This document shows positions 34,319-41,630 of a stretch of DNA of 52,566 nucleotides, piece by piece. A program made the translations under genes and the position numbers. The DNA is from a virus, in IMG/VR virus record IMGVR_UViG_3300044627_003899, positions 1 through 52,566 of that record, one strand, 5' to 3'. How positions within the stretch are numbered: the first letter of the stretch is position 1; each line of letters opens with the position of its first letter. The notes under the pieces were generated by a model that made no database searches, was not told where the DNA came from, and was given only the letters and a program-made list of their open reading frames with translations.

Positions 34319-34987
34319 ATGATGACCAAAAAAGAACAGGAAGAGAAAGTATTCTCTGAACTGTCAAAAATTAAAACCGATGTCGAAGATTTTGTCGGCA
34401 AGAAAATCACCCGAAAGAACTTCAAAAAAGTTATCGTTCAGCTAACTCAAAAAATCGCCAGTTCAGAAGACGAGTCTTCTACACCCGAAGAATTTCAGAA
34501 AAAGGTTTCAAACTTTTTTGAGGTTTGTCATAGCTGTTTAGGAGACGTTATCTGGTCAGAGCTTAAAGAAAAAGGTCTTATTGTTAAGATTTGCTATGGA
34601 GATGAGGTAATGTCTGTTTGGAATATTCCAATAAAGACATTTTTTGTCAGCCAAGATAACTTCACCACTACTACAACTTTGATGGCAAAAAGTTTACTTG
34701 ATTGCATGGTAGCGTTTTTCCTCAGTCCTAATCTGCGCTCCTTAGTGATGGAGGGCGACCAAGAAGCTATCAAGACCCTTTATAATTCTTTTAATCGCCC
34801 ATCTGCAAGTTCGACCATCATTAATTTAAAGTTAATGCGAGACAACTTCCCAGAATTCTACGAGCACATCACAACAAAGCTTGATGTGATGACAGTAGAG
34901 GGAATGGAAAAGTATGCTAAAGATAAGCTGAAGCAAGAAAAGCGCACTAATGTCAGAAAGAAAAGTCGTTCTGTCAACAGAGCCTAA
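34319..34987 (+). CDS. unknown 222 aa protein
   Basis: A mainly helical, charged protein (KKEQEEKVFSELSKIKTDVEDF at the start, and a lysine/arginine-rich tail KQEKRTNVRKKSRSV). Hydrophobic residues are spread and no transmembrane segment is clear. No motif was recognised. It follows the small genes with a one-base gap and overlaps the GT9-like gene by 38 bases, so it belongs to the same operon. Confidence 0.7.
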   Translation: MMTKKEQEEKVFSELSKIKTDVEDFVGKKITRKNFKKVIVQLTQKIASSEDESSTPEEFQKKVSNFFEVCHSCLGDVIWSELKEKGLIVKICYGDEVMSVWNIPIKTFFVSQDNFTTTTTLMAKSLLDCMVAFFLSPNLRSLVMEGDQEAIKTLYNSFNRPSASSTIINLKLMRDNFPEFYEHITTKLDVMTVEGMEKYAKDKLKQEKRTNVRKKSRSVNRA

Positions 34988-35864
34988 CTGGTTTGGGCTG
35001 GGTGACACTATTTGGTTTTTGCCTACAGTAAAAAGGCTTAGTTTAACTTTTAAACAAAAAATCAGTATCGTCACTCAGTACCCACAGTTATTCAAAAATA
35101 ATCCTTATGTTGGCGATATCTTTTCGCTGAAGGACTTTGACTTTTCTTCTCAAGCGGCAAATCCATTTTGCTTTCGCCCTCTTAATGGGGCAAATCCATT
35201 CTGGTTTGGCATAAACATTAAACAGTACATCGCAAATAAATGCGGATTTTCTCTTCTGCCAGAGGAAGAGGAGATTTTTTTCTTTCGGGAAAAACCCATC
35301 AAAAGAGAGTTGCCCAAAGACTATGTTTTGATTAACGCCTCAAAGCGAGGGGTAGATAGAGACTTAGGGCAAGAGGGCTGGCAAAAGATCGTAGATATTT
35401 TAAATAAAAAAGATATTCCTGTTGTTGTGGAAGGTCCGACACAACACACTTACGATCTCCAAATAAATAATGGATTAAATTTACGAGGAGCCGTTGACTC
35501 AATCAGTGAATCTTGGCATCTGATAAATGATTCATTTTGCTACTTGACATTCGACACAGGAATGTACATTCTCGCTGGAACAACAGAGGCTCAAATATTT
35601 TTAGTCAATTCTTATTTCGAAAACCATTGGCACAAGCCTTATAGAAACAATTCTTATGATTATAAATTATCAGTGATAGAAGGAAGATGCATTGAAAAAT
35701 GCCTTGGTAATTTAAAATACTATGTAACACCGAATGGTTTAAGCCAGTTCAGAGTTCAAACTTGTCCATTAAATATAAATTTCCGCTGTATTCCAAGCCC
35801 AGAAACAATTTCAGAAAGGATAATAAATTATTATGTCTCTCGAAAAAGCAATAAAGCACAATAA
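34950..35864 (+). CDS. GT9 (heptosyltransferase-like) glycosyltransferase
   Basis: A 304 aa protein with both GT9 Rossmann domains. The first begins KVVLSTEPNWFGLGDTIWFLPTVKRL, close to the GT9 N-terminal G-x-GD motif, and contains SIVTQYPQLFKNNPYVGDIF. The second has PKDYVLINASKRG (GS-type strand), GWQKIVDILNKKDIPVVVEG, LNLRGAVDSISESWHLINDS and YLTFDTGMYILAGTTEAQIF, corresponding to the GT9 nucleotide-sugar site. Unlike the split GT9 at 12-15 kb this copy is complete. It overlaps the previous gene by 38 bases; the overlap is kept because the first strand starts right after the ATG. The sugar transferred is not known. Confidence 0.8.
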   Translation: MSERKVVLSTEPNWFGLGDTIWFLPTVKRLSLTFKQKISIVTQYPQLFKNNPYVGDIFSLKDFDFSSQAANPFCFRPLNGANPFWFGINIKQYIANKCGFSLLPEEEEIFFFREKPIKRELPKDYVLINASKRGVDRDLGQEGWQKIVDILNKKDIPVVVEGPTQHTYDLQINNGLNLRGAVDSISESWHLINDSFCYLTFDTGMYILAGTTEAQIFLVNSYFENHWHKPYRNNSYDYKLSVIEGRCIEKCLGNLKYYVTPNGLSQFRVQTCPLNINFRCIPSPETISERIINYYVSRKSNKAQ

Positions 35865-36030
35865 AGAAAAGCGTAAGGCATATTGGGGCTCCAAAGCTTT
35901 TGATACGTCTTGCCGAAATCATGGAAGCTGCTCTTGGTGCGAGGGCAATAGATTTTATTCAGAAAAAAAGCGCAAGGCTTCTGCCAAAGATCAGCTTGAT
36001 CGTTACTACGATTACTACGACGAACAATAA
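35833..36030 (+). CDS. small cysteine-containing phage protein
   Basis: A 65 aa protein beginning MSLEKAIKHNKEKRK. SCRNHGSCSWCEGNR gives a C-x4-C-x2-C arrangement, probably a metal site with the nearby histidine. Proteins with this start and CRNHGSCSWCEGNR-like motif are common small phage proteins of unknown function. It overlaps the GT9 gene by 32 bases and shares one base with the next start (TAATG). Confidence 0.75.
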   Translation: MSLEKAIKHNKEKRKAYWGSKAFDTSCRNHGSCSWCEGNRFYSEKKRKASAKDQLDRYYDYYDEQ

Positions 36031-36698
36031 TGCCTTACCTTAACGCAAATATTCCTGTTTTTACCGCTTATTTAAAAAGCGACTTTCTTTATAACGAAGA
36101 AAATAAGACCACAGATTATGTTCTGTGCGAGGTTCTTGGCATTACAAGCTTAACAAGACGATGCCTAACCTTTCAAATAATGACAGAGTATGGCTCTCGT
36201 CATGACAGAGTGCCCATTCACTATCTTGTAAATGATCCAGTCCACCAAAATTATCCCTTAGATTGGCTCCAGCTTTGGGACTGCTATTCTAATTCTCTAT
36301 CAGTCACAAGATACGAGTACCATAAAAATTCAGCAGTCAAGATACAGCTAAAGAATCGTGAATGGGTAAATGGCAAATATTTGTTTACCGTTGATTGGCA
36401 CGACAACCCAGATGCTCCATACGGCTACTCTGAAATGGCAGGAGGTCACAAGTGCGGGCATCTAATATGGGGACTGTCAACCAGCAACGGCGAACCTGTA
36501 AACCAACTGTTTTTCCAGCCAAATAATAGAATACTCTGGAAAGATGGCGGTGCATTTATTTCAAAGAAATTCGACAAGAGGCCAGACTGGAAAGTTTTTG
36601 ATAAAGAGTTTTCTTGTGAAGGCTCCAGCAAATGGCAAGCCGAAGATAATTGGGACTATTTCTACCAGTTCAATCATGAACAAGAATCTGATAAATAA
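36030..36698 (+). CDS. unknown 222 aa protein
   Basis: Starts in a TAATG overlap with the previous gene. Several conserved-looking segments occur (SRHDRVPIHYLVNDPVHQNY, HKCGHLIWGLSTSNGEPVNQ, FFQPNNRILWKDGGAF), rich in tryptophan, histidine and proline. A beta-rich enzyme or capsid-decoration role is possible but no family was recognised. Its end overlaps the signal peptidase gene by 23 bases. Confidence 0.7.
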   Translation: MPYLNANIPVFTAYLKSDFLYNEENKTTDYVLCEVLGITSLTRRCLTFQIMTEYGSRHDRVPIHYLVNDPVHQNYPLDWLQLWDCYSNSLSVTRYEYHKNSAVKIQLKNREWVNGKYLFTVDWHDNPDAPYGYSEMAGGHKCGHLIWGLSTSNGEPVNQLFFQPNNRILWKDGGAFISKKFDKRPDWKVFDKEFSCEGSSKWQAEDNWDYFYQFNHEQESDK

Positions 36699-37161
36699 GA
36701 TAGTAGTATGCGCCTTGCTAGCTTTGTTGGTTTTTGTTTACTTTTATAAACCAAAGAAGACTCAATACGAAGTTTTTTATTTTAATAGCGAGCAAGAGCT
36801 AGCCGTTTCATTGCAAATAAAATCACTTCAAGCTGGAGGGCGTCCAGTCTTGGTCTTGCCCACAGGATCAATGCGCCCGACTGTACAAGACTACGATTAC
36901 GTTATCATTATCCCCCCTTCTGAACAGCCGTATGACACCATCAAAGAAGGCGACATCGTGATGTATAAGGCTGAATGGACTACTCAAGATATTCCAGTTT
37001 TGCACCGAGCAGTAACTAAAGATCGGTGGGGTTGGATAATGAAAGGCGACAACCCAAATAATTCTTACGAAAATAAAAGTAGAGTCACAGCGCAGAATTA
37101 TCTTGGCAAACTGCATTCGATCTATAGGCTAAAAACGAATGATCGAAGTCCAAATAACTAA
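36676..37161 (+). CDS. signal peptidase, ER-type with Ser-His dyad (SipW/Sec11-like)
   Basis: A 161 aa membrane-anchored S26 peptidase. The ATG at 36676 gives an N-terminal membrane helix IVVCALLALLVFVYFY (residues about 9-24) with a short basic cytoplasmic start, then the serine motif PTGSMRPTV (Ser65), the RGDIV-like EGDIVMYK, VLHRAV with His110 in the position of the catalytic lysine of bacterial signal peptidase I, and MKGDNPNNS. This Ser-His layout is that of ER Sec11 and bacterial SipW. An in-frame upstream ATG at 36544 lies in the middle of the previous gene and is rejected. It may process phage-encoded secreted proteins such as the one at 44584. Fold and active-site assignment are well supported. 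Confidence 0.8.
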   Translation: MNKNLINKIVVCALLALLVFVYFYKPKKTQYEVFYFNSEQELAVSLQIKSLQAGGRPVLVLPTGSMRPTVQDYDYVIIIPPSEQPYDTIKEGDIVMYKAEWTTQDIPVLHRAVTKDRWGWIMKGDNPNNSYENKSRVTAQNYLGKLHSIYRLKTNDRSPNN

Positions 37162-37627
37162 AGATATGGTCAGCGAAGCCCTTGACAGGGCGGCGCAAGT
37201 ACCTTTGCTGAGAAATTCTGACACTAATGGTCACGGGCAAAAGATCGCAGCCCTGAGTGATCTTATGGTTCAGAAGACTTGGGGCGGCAGAATTATGTCC
37301 AACAAAAGCTACGATTTTGATTGGATCTCTCCCAAGTTATTTTTATTTGAAATAAAAGCCAAGGAGCGGAACGTTGTTCCCCAACCTTGGCACAACTGCG
37401 CGGTCAAAGAATACAATACTAAACAGCAATGCGATTACTATCTTTTTACCAGCATCTTTGGCGATTACAGCAGAGGCTGGATTCTCGGCCACATTAAGAA
37501 AGAAAAGTTTTTTGATTTAGCTGAATTTTATAAGAGTGGAGAAGTTGACCCCGATCCTCGCGGAGACAAATACGTTTTCCCCTCAAGCTGCTACAATTTA
37601 AAAATCGAACAGTTAACTTCTAATTAA
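37139..37627 (+). CDS. PD-(D/E)XK nuclease-like phage protein
   Basis: A 162 aa protein. The centre has YDFDWISPKLFLFEIKAKERN, giving the D...ExK arrangement of the PD-(D/E)XK fold, followed by CAVKEYNTKQQCDYYLFTSIFGDYSRGWILG. Phage proteins of this form are known as uncharacterised restriction-endonuclease-like proteins. It overlaps the signal peptidase end by 23 bases. The catalytic glutamate and lysine are present, so nuclease activity is possible; its role in recombination, repair or host DNA degradation is inference. Confidence 0.7.
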   Translation: MIEVQITKDMVSEALDRAAQVPLLRNSDTNGHGQKIAALSDLMVQKTWGGRIMSNKSYDFDWISPKLFLFEIKAKERNVVPQPWHNCAVKEYNTKQQCDYYLFTSIFGDYSRGWILGHIKKEKFFDLAEFYKSGEVDPDPRGDKYVFPSSCYNLKIEQLTSN

Positions 37628-37635
37628 TAAAAAAA

Positions 37636-38028
37636 ATGGGCCACTACATTCCAACTAGATACAAGTATATTCACAATAAATTTTTCAATAGGCAGTTTAA
37701 AAATATTGATCAATCAAAAATCTTTTTTTCTCCAGAAGATGAAGATTTGAGGTCGCATTTAGCCGATTTGATAAATGATGACGGATTCTTGCACCTAAGA
37801 TGCCAACAGGATTTTTTGTTTGCTGTTCATTTGGAAATTGCGGACAGAATGGGATGGAATCCCGAAAGAAGCAGAAGATTTTGCGTAACCCACATCAATG
37901 GCAACAGAATGGACAACCGTAGAGAAAATTTAAAATTAGTCACTCGGTCAGAACTTAAAGCGATAGCTAAGGAAAGAAAAAATAATCAAAAAAATCTATT
38001 GACAGAAGCACATTCTTGCGTAACTTAA
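37636..38028 (+). CDS. HNH (HNH_3-like) endonuclease-like protein
   Basis: A 130 aa protein. GFLHLRCQQDFLFAVHLEIA is an AP2/NUMOD-like N-terminal part, and RRFCVTHINGNRMDNRRENLKLVTRSE holds the HNH_3 pattern (H-x-N-G-N...D/N-N-R-x-x-N-L). The first histidine and asparagines are present. Such proteins are free-standing phage HNH endonucleases that can act as selfish genes. It follows the nuclease-like gene by 8 bases and is directly upstream of the UV endonuclease promoter, whose TTGACA lies within its 3' end. Homing activity is inference. Confidence 0.75.
   Translation: MGHYIPTRYKYIHNKFFNRQFKNIDQSKIFFSPEDEDLRSHLADLINDDGFLHLRCQQDFLFAVHLEIADRMGWNPERSRRFCVTHINGNRMDNRRENLKLVTRSELKAIAKERKNNQKNLLTEAHSCVT
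37999..38026 (+). promoter_or_regulatory. TTGACA promoter before the UV endonuclease gene
   Basis: TTGACA at 37999-38004 and TAACTT at 38021-38026 are separated by 16 bases. TTGACA lies 35 bases before the ATG at 38034, so the transcript would begin near the start codon. The element is inside the end of the preceding HNH gene. Confidence 0.5.
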
Positions 38029-38033
38029 CCAGT

Positions 38034-38954
38034 ATGCAACTCTCACTTTGCTGCATCTCCAACGTTCTTGCCGAGCGCGGAATCAAGTTCCAGACTATGA
38101 CCCTGACTCGTTTCCTTGCGCTCCCTCGCGCCGAGGCTATTCGCACTCTCAGCGAGCGCATCCTCAACAACTTCATCGTTACCAATGCAACTATTCAATA
38201 CTGCGCCAATTGCGGTATTGCTGGCTATCGCTTGTCGTCCTCTCTTGCCCCTGTCATCGACCATCCTGACGTTAACTTACGTCTGCAAGATTTGCCTAAT
38301 TGGTCTGACCTTCGCGCTGCTCTCGACGCCATCTCTCGCACCATCAAGCTTACCGGCGTTCGCGTCTCTGCTCACCCTTCAGAGTACATCACCTTGACCA
38401 GCAATGACGCCTCCGCAGTCAACAACAGCATCACCGATCTTGCTTCACACGCTGATCTGTTCGACTTGCTCGACTTGCCTAACGACTACCGCTCTCCCCT
38501 CAACATTCACTGCCGTCAAGACGGCGATCCTGCCGAGGTTTCGCAGCGTTTCCTTTCCAACTTCAATCGCCTGCCCAGCAACGTTCGTTCTCGCCTTGTG
38601 CTAGAGGTCAACGACAACGTTAACGGCACTTGGTCCGTCTCTAACCTTCACAAATATTTCTTTCTGACCGCAGGAATTCCAATCACTTACGATTCCTTGC
38701 ACCGTCAGTTCTGCAATCACGGCAACGATGACCGCGCTGACTTCGACCTTGCCTACTCTACTTGGCCCACAGTTCCTCTTTTTCATTACTCAGAAGGTAT
38801 TGACAATACTCGTAAGCACGCTCTCATGCCTTCTAGCGTCCCTAACTCTTACGGTCGCCCTGTATTTTTCGACGTAGAACTCAAGAACAAAGACTATGCC
38901 ATCTATCAAATCCTCCGCAACATCCAAGCTCCAAAGCCAATTAATAACGATTAA
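38034..38954 (+). CDS. uvsE: UV damage endonuclease (UvsE/UVDE)
   Basis: A 306 aa TIM-barrel repair enzyme that nicks DNA beside UV photoproducts. Motifs of the UVDE family are visible: GVRVSAHPSEYITL (metal-binding histidine strand), RLVLEVNDNVN, PITYDSLHRQFCNHG (histidines) and VPLFHYSEGIDN. The ATG at 38034 is preferred over an in-frame TTG at 38016 because it follows a -10/-35 pair and gives the normal family start LSLCCISNVLAERGIKF. Its DNA is clearly richer in G and C than the replication genes, and it begins a GC-richer stretch that includes the rII genes, suggesting a separate origin. Confidence 0.92.
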   Translation: MQLSLCCISNVLAERGIKFQTMTLTRFLALPRAEAIRTLSERILNNFIVTNATIQYCANCGIAGYRLSSSLAPVIDHPDVNLRLQDLPNWSDLRAALDAISRTIKLTGVRVSAHPSEYITLTSNDASAVNNSITDLASHADLFDLLDLPNDYRSPLNIHCRQDGDPAEVSQRFLSNFNRLPSNVRSRLVLEVNDNVNGTWSVSNLHKYFFLTAGIPITYDSLHRQFCNHGNDDRADFDLAYSTWPTVPLFHYSEGIDNTRKHALMPSSVPNSYGRPVFFDVELKNKDYAIYQILRNIQAPKPINND

Positions 38955-39252
38955 AAATCAGGTCGAGGAGACTTTATCGCAAAAGAATTTGCGCTTTGAG
39001 AGCGCACCTTTAGAAATCGAAAACGAAACAGAAGACGAAAAGATTATCGGCTATACGATAAAGACATCTCAAATCTCTGCGTCGATCATTCCAAATTTTA
39101 GAAACAGAAAAATAGAATTTCTTGTTCTGAACGAGAAGATGATCGAGCACCTTTTGCAAGAAGGCTTCTCTGACGAAGAGATTATGGCTAATGGTAGAGT
39201 TTGGTTTCACTTGAAGAAGAAGAGCGACTTTTTAAAATTGGTCTCAAATTAA
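38896..39252 (+). CDS. unknown 118 aa protein
   Basis: Begins inside the UV endonuclease gene (59-base overlap), because no later ATG, GTG or TTG leaves the long N-terminal part intact. Charged, with segments IGYTIKTSQISASIIPNFR, KIEFLVLNEKMIEHLLQEGFSDEEI and MANGRVWFHLKKKSDF. No family recognised. Followed by another short gene with a 10-base gap. Confidence 0.6.
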   Translation: MPSIKSSATSKLQSQLITIKNQVEETLSQKNLRFESAPLEIENETEDEKIIGYTIKTSQISASIIPNFRNRKIEFLVLNEKMIEHLLQEGFSDEEIMANGRVWFHLKKKSDFLKLVSN

Positions 39253-39262
39253 TTCATAAAAA

Positions 39263-39499
39263 ATGAAGTTCAATCCAATCTTTAGCTCAAAGGATGTCAA
39301 AGAGGTCTACGAGATGTACAATCTACTCAGCGAGGGATTTTTAAAGAATTTTAAATACCAAGCTGAGTTCAGAATTACTACCTCTTCTTTTAAGAGCGAC
39401 TTTGTTCTGAGTGCCGAATACTCCTCGGAAATCGAGCGTAAGTGGCTGGAAGATAAGGTTCTGGAGATTTCTTCAGAAAAAGTTAAGAAAACCTCTTGA
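39263..39499 (+). CDS. unknown 78 aa protein
   Basis: A charged short protein, MKFNPIFSSKDVKEVYEMYN..., with a conserved-looking segment EFRITTSSFKSDFVLSAEYSSE. No motif recognised. The ATG is preceded by an A-rich AAAAA stretch rather than a Shine-Dalgarno sequence. Stop lies near the TTGACG promoter element of the rIIA-like gene. Confidence 0.6.
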   Translation: MKFNPIFSSKDVKEVYEMYNLLSEGFLKNFKYQAEFRITTSSFKSDFVLSAEYSSEIERKWLEDKVLEISSEKVKKTS

Positions 39500-39534
39500 C
39501 GAACGCTGTGCCTTGTGGCACATTAGGCGTGTAA
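39496..39534 (+). promoter_or_regulatory. promoter/operator region before the rIIA-like gene
   Basis: TTGACG (39496-39501) and GTGTAA (39529-39534) lie 52 and 19 bases before the ATG at 39548. A hairpin TGTGCC-TTGT-GGCACA (39507-39522) stands between them, a possible operator. No good -10 at 17 bases from TTGACG was found, so exact promoter use is uncertain. Confidence 0.4.
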
Positions 39535-39547
39535 TCAAATTGCTCCA

Positions 39548-41599
39548 ATGATTGTCAAATCCATCCAAAAGAACGTCGTCGAGTCTCACGACTTCCGTAG
39601 CGAAATCGCTACCATTGATCAGCAGGAGATGAGATACGTCTCCTCTCTCCTGCGGAACAACTATTCTGAGCCGATTCTCGCTACGGTTCGTGAGATCGTC
39701 GCCAATGCGCTCGATGCGAATCGCGGCTCTTCGCAGCCTATTTCCATTCAGTGTCCCACTAGGCTTGAGCCTGTCTTCAAGGTCCGAGACTTTGGGACTG
39801 GGCTTTCTGAAGCTGATCTCTTTGGCCTCTACACCAAGTATGGTCGCTCGACCAAGCGTTCTGACAACGCTTGCATTGGCGGGTTTGGTATCGGTCGCTT
39901 TGCGCCCCTGTCTTACACCGATTCTTTTACGGTTATCTCTTATCACGGCGGCGAGGCTTTGACCGTGATGGTTTACGTTGACGAGCACGGCGACACTCGT
40001 TTTTCGATGCTGAATCGCTGTAAGTCTAATGAGCCGTCTGGCTTGGAGATCAATATTGCGGTTAAGTCTGATGACGTTAGCTCTTTTCACACTGCGCTTA
40101 ACAACGTCTTGCGCTTTCAAGACTGCAATTCGTATACTGTTAATCTACAGGTTAATCAAATTAACTGGTTGATTAAGACCGATAAGTGGGCGGTATCGAG
40201 CCTTACAGAGAATTTCATTGTGATGGGCGGCATCTCTTATCCCATCAAGATCGACGCTTGCATTCCGTTGGATCACCCTATGCTCAAAGACTGGTCTTAT
40301 ACCGTTGGACTGGTTCTTTTCGCTCCGGTTGGTTCTGTTCCCCTGCACCACTCCAGAGAGTCGCTTGAGTATACCGAGCACTGCAAGAAGTATATTGCTA
40401 CTCGGATCAATCTTTTTATTAGCGAACTCGCAGCTTCTGTTCAGAAAGAGCTTGATTCTTTTTCTGATGGATTGGGCTTTATGAATAAGCTGTTTTCTGT
40501 GATGAGGCACAGGCTTACTAGGGTTCTCTCTGACCACGCTTTTTATTTCAATAAAAACCGCAAGGCAGTCCGCTCGTTCTCTTTGCCCGATGATTCTTAC
40601 AAGGCTTACACTCTGAACAGGAACAAGAACATCAGACCGCTGAAGAAGAGTTCTTTTCGCGTTGAGCCTATTGGCTTTGGATCGAGCGACTATGCTCTTC
40701 TGGTTGATGAAGGCGATAAGGGTAGCCTGACGCAAAAGGCTGAGACTATTCTCCGCGAGAATAAGACTCAATCCGTTGTTGTTGTGAGTAAGGAAGCTGC
40801 GACGGAACATTTCTTCATCGACACTTTCTCTTCTGACAAGGTTTTTTATACCTCCAAGGTAGAGGCTTTTACCAAGGAAAAGAAGCAGAAGGCTGGTAAT
40901 GTTCGCCTGCTTTCCCAAAAGGATACCCATCACGTTGACTTCTACAATAAGATTGGTGCCCCTGACACTGATTTTTATTACATTAAAATCTCTGTGCCTA
41001 GCACCGGAGGCCGCTCTAACAAGGGTACGGCTAAGTTTGGAATCCAGAGTGAAGTTGAAAAGTTTGAGGTCTACAAGGTTTTCAGTGCTTGCGAAGCAGT
41101 TGGCGTCACCGGAGTTGACAAGATTTACGGCGTGATTGACGACTCGTCTTTGCCCAGCAATGCCAAGAATCTTTCTGATCTCTTCCTCGCTGCTTGCGAA
41201 AAGAAGATGGAAGACATTAATGCTGAGTTGTCCCTGTATGCAAAGAAGAGAGCTTATCTCAGCTTGTGCTCTTATCGCACTCCACTCGTTGCTCTTGCAG
41301 ATTCTGGCAAACTTCCGAAAGACAACATTGTTTGCAAGTATGCGTCGAACATGACTTTAAAAAACGACAGTTCAGATGCACAGCTTGCCTGCACCAGACT
41401 GATCGAACAGATTGGAACCTTCTGGTTCAATCCTGCCGAAAAGTTTGATTTCACCAAGGAAGCTACTGAGGCAATGGCCCAGATCGATGCCAAGTATCCT
41501 CTTCTTAACATTGTTATTAATGGCCGATATGGCTATGCCGACCAAGCTACTATCGACAAGGTAATCGACTACATTAATTTTATCGACAAAAACTCTTGA
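39548..41599 (+). CDS. rIIA: rIIA-like GHKL-ATPase protein
   Basis: A 683 aa protein whose N-terminal part matches T4 rIIA, a GHKL-fold ATPase linked to lysis inhibition and exclusion. Motifs are ATVREIVANALDA (N-box, with catalytic Glu and Asn), FKVRDFGTGLSE (G1 box DxGxG), CIGGFGIGRFAPLSYTDSF (G2 lid) and EPSGLEINIAV. The C-terminal part is divergent. The next gene matches rIIB, as in T4. GHKL proteins also include HSP90 and MutL, but the paired rIIB and the RDFGxGLSE...GGFGIG arrangement favour rIIA. The DNA is GC-richer than the replication block. A hairpin and a TTGACG/GTGTAA promoter region lie upstream. Confidence 0.85.
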   Translation: MIVKSIQKNVVESHDFRSEIATIDQQEMRYVSSLLRNNYSEPILATVREIVANALDANRGSSQPISIQCPTRLEPVFKVRDFGTGLSEADLFGLYTKYGRSTKRSDNACIGGFGIGRFAPLSYTDSFTVISYHGGEALTVMVYVDEHGDTRFSMLNRCKSNEPSGLEINIAVKSDDVSSFHTALNNVLRFQDCNSYTVNLQVNQINWLIKTDKWAVSSLTENFIVMGGISYPIKIDACIPLDHPMLKDWSYTVGLVLFAPVGSVPLHHSRESLEYTEHCKKYIATRINLFISELAASVQKELDSFSDGLGFMNKLFSVMRHRLTRVLSDHAFYFNKNRKAVRSFSLPDDSYKAYTLNRNKNIRPLKKSSFRVEPIGFGSSDYALLVDEGDKGSLTQKAETILRENKTQSVVVVSKEAATEHFFIDTFSSDKVFYTSKVEAFTKEKKQKAGNVRLLSQKDTHHVDFYNKIGAPDTDFYYIKISVPSTGGRSNKGTAKFGIQSEVEKFEVYKVFSACEAVGVTGVDKIYGVIDDSSLPSNAKNLSDLFLAACEKKMEDINAELSLYAKKRAYLSLCSYRTPLVALADSGKLPKDNIVCKYASNMTLKNDSSDAQLACTRLIEQIGTFWFNPAEKFDFTKEATEAMAQIDAKYPLLNIVINGRYGYADQATIDKVIDYINFIDKNS

Positions 41600-41630
41600 T
41601 AAACCTCAACCGTAAATAATCATAAATAAC

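Noticed and set aside
39473-40120. Long minus-strand reading frame opposite rIIA
   Set aside because: The plus-strand rIIA-like protein has clear GHKL motifs here, and the antisense frame has no recognisable motif; it is a shadow of GC-richer coding DNA.
40145-40933. 262-codon minus-strand frame inside the rIIA-like gene
   Set aside because: No motif, no promoter motif and full overlap with a well-supported gene.
39548-41599. HSP90 or MutL identity for the GHKL protein
   Set aside because: The downstream gene matches rIIB and the order of GHKL motifs is that of rIIA.
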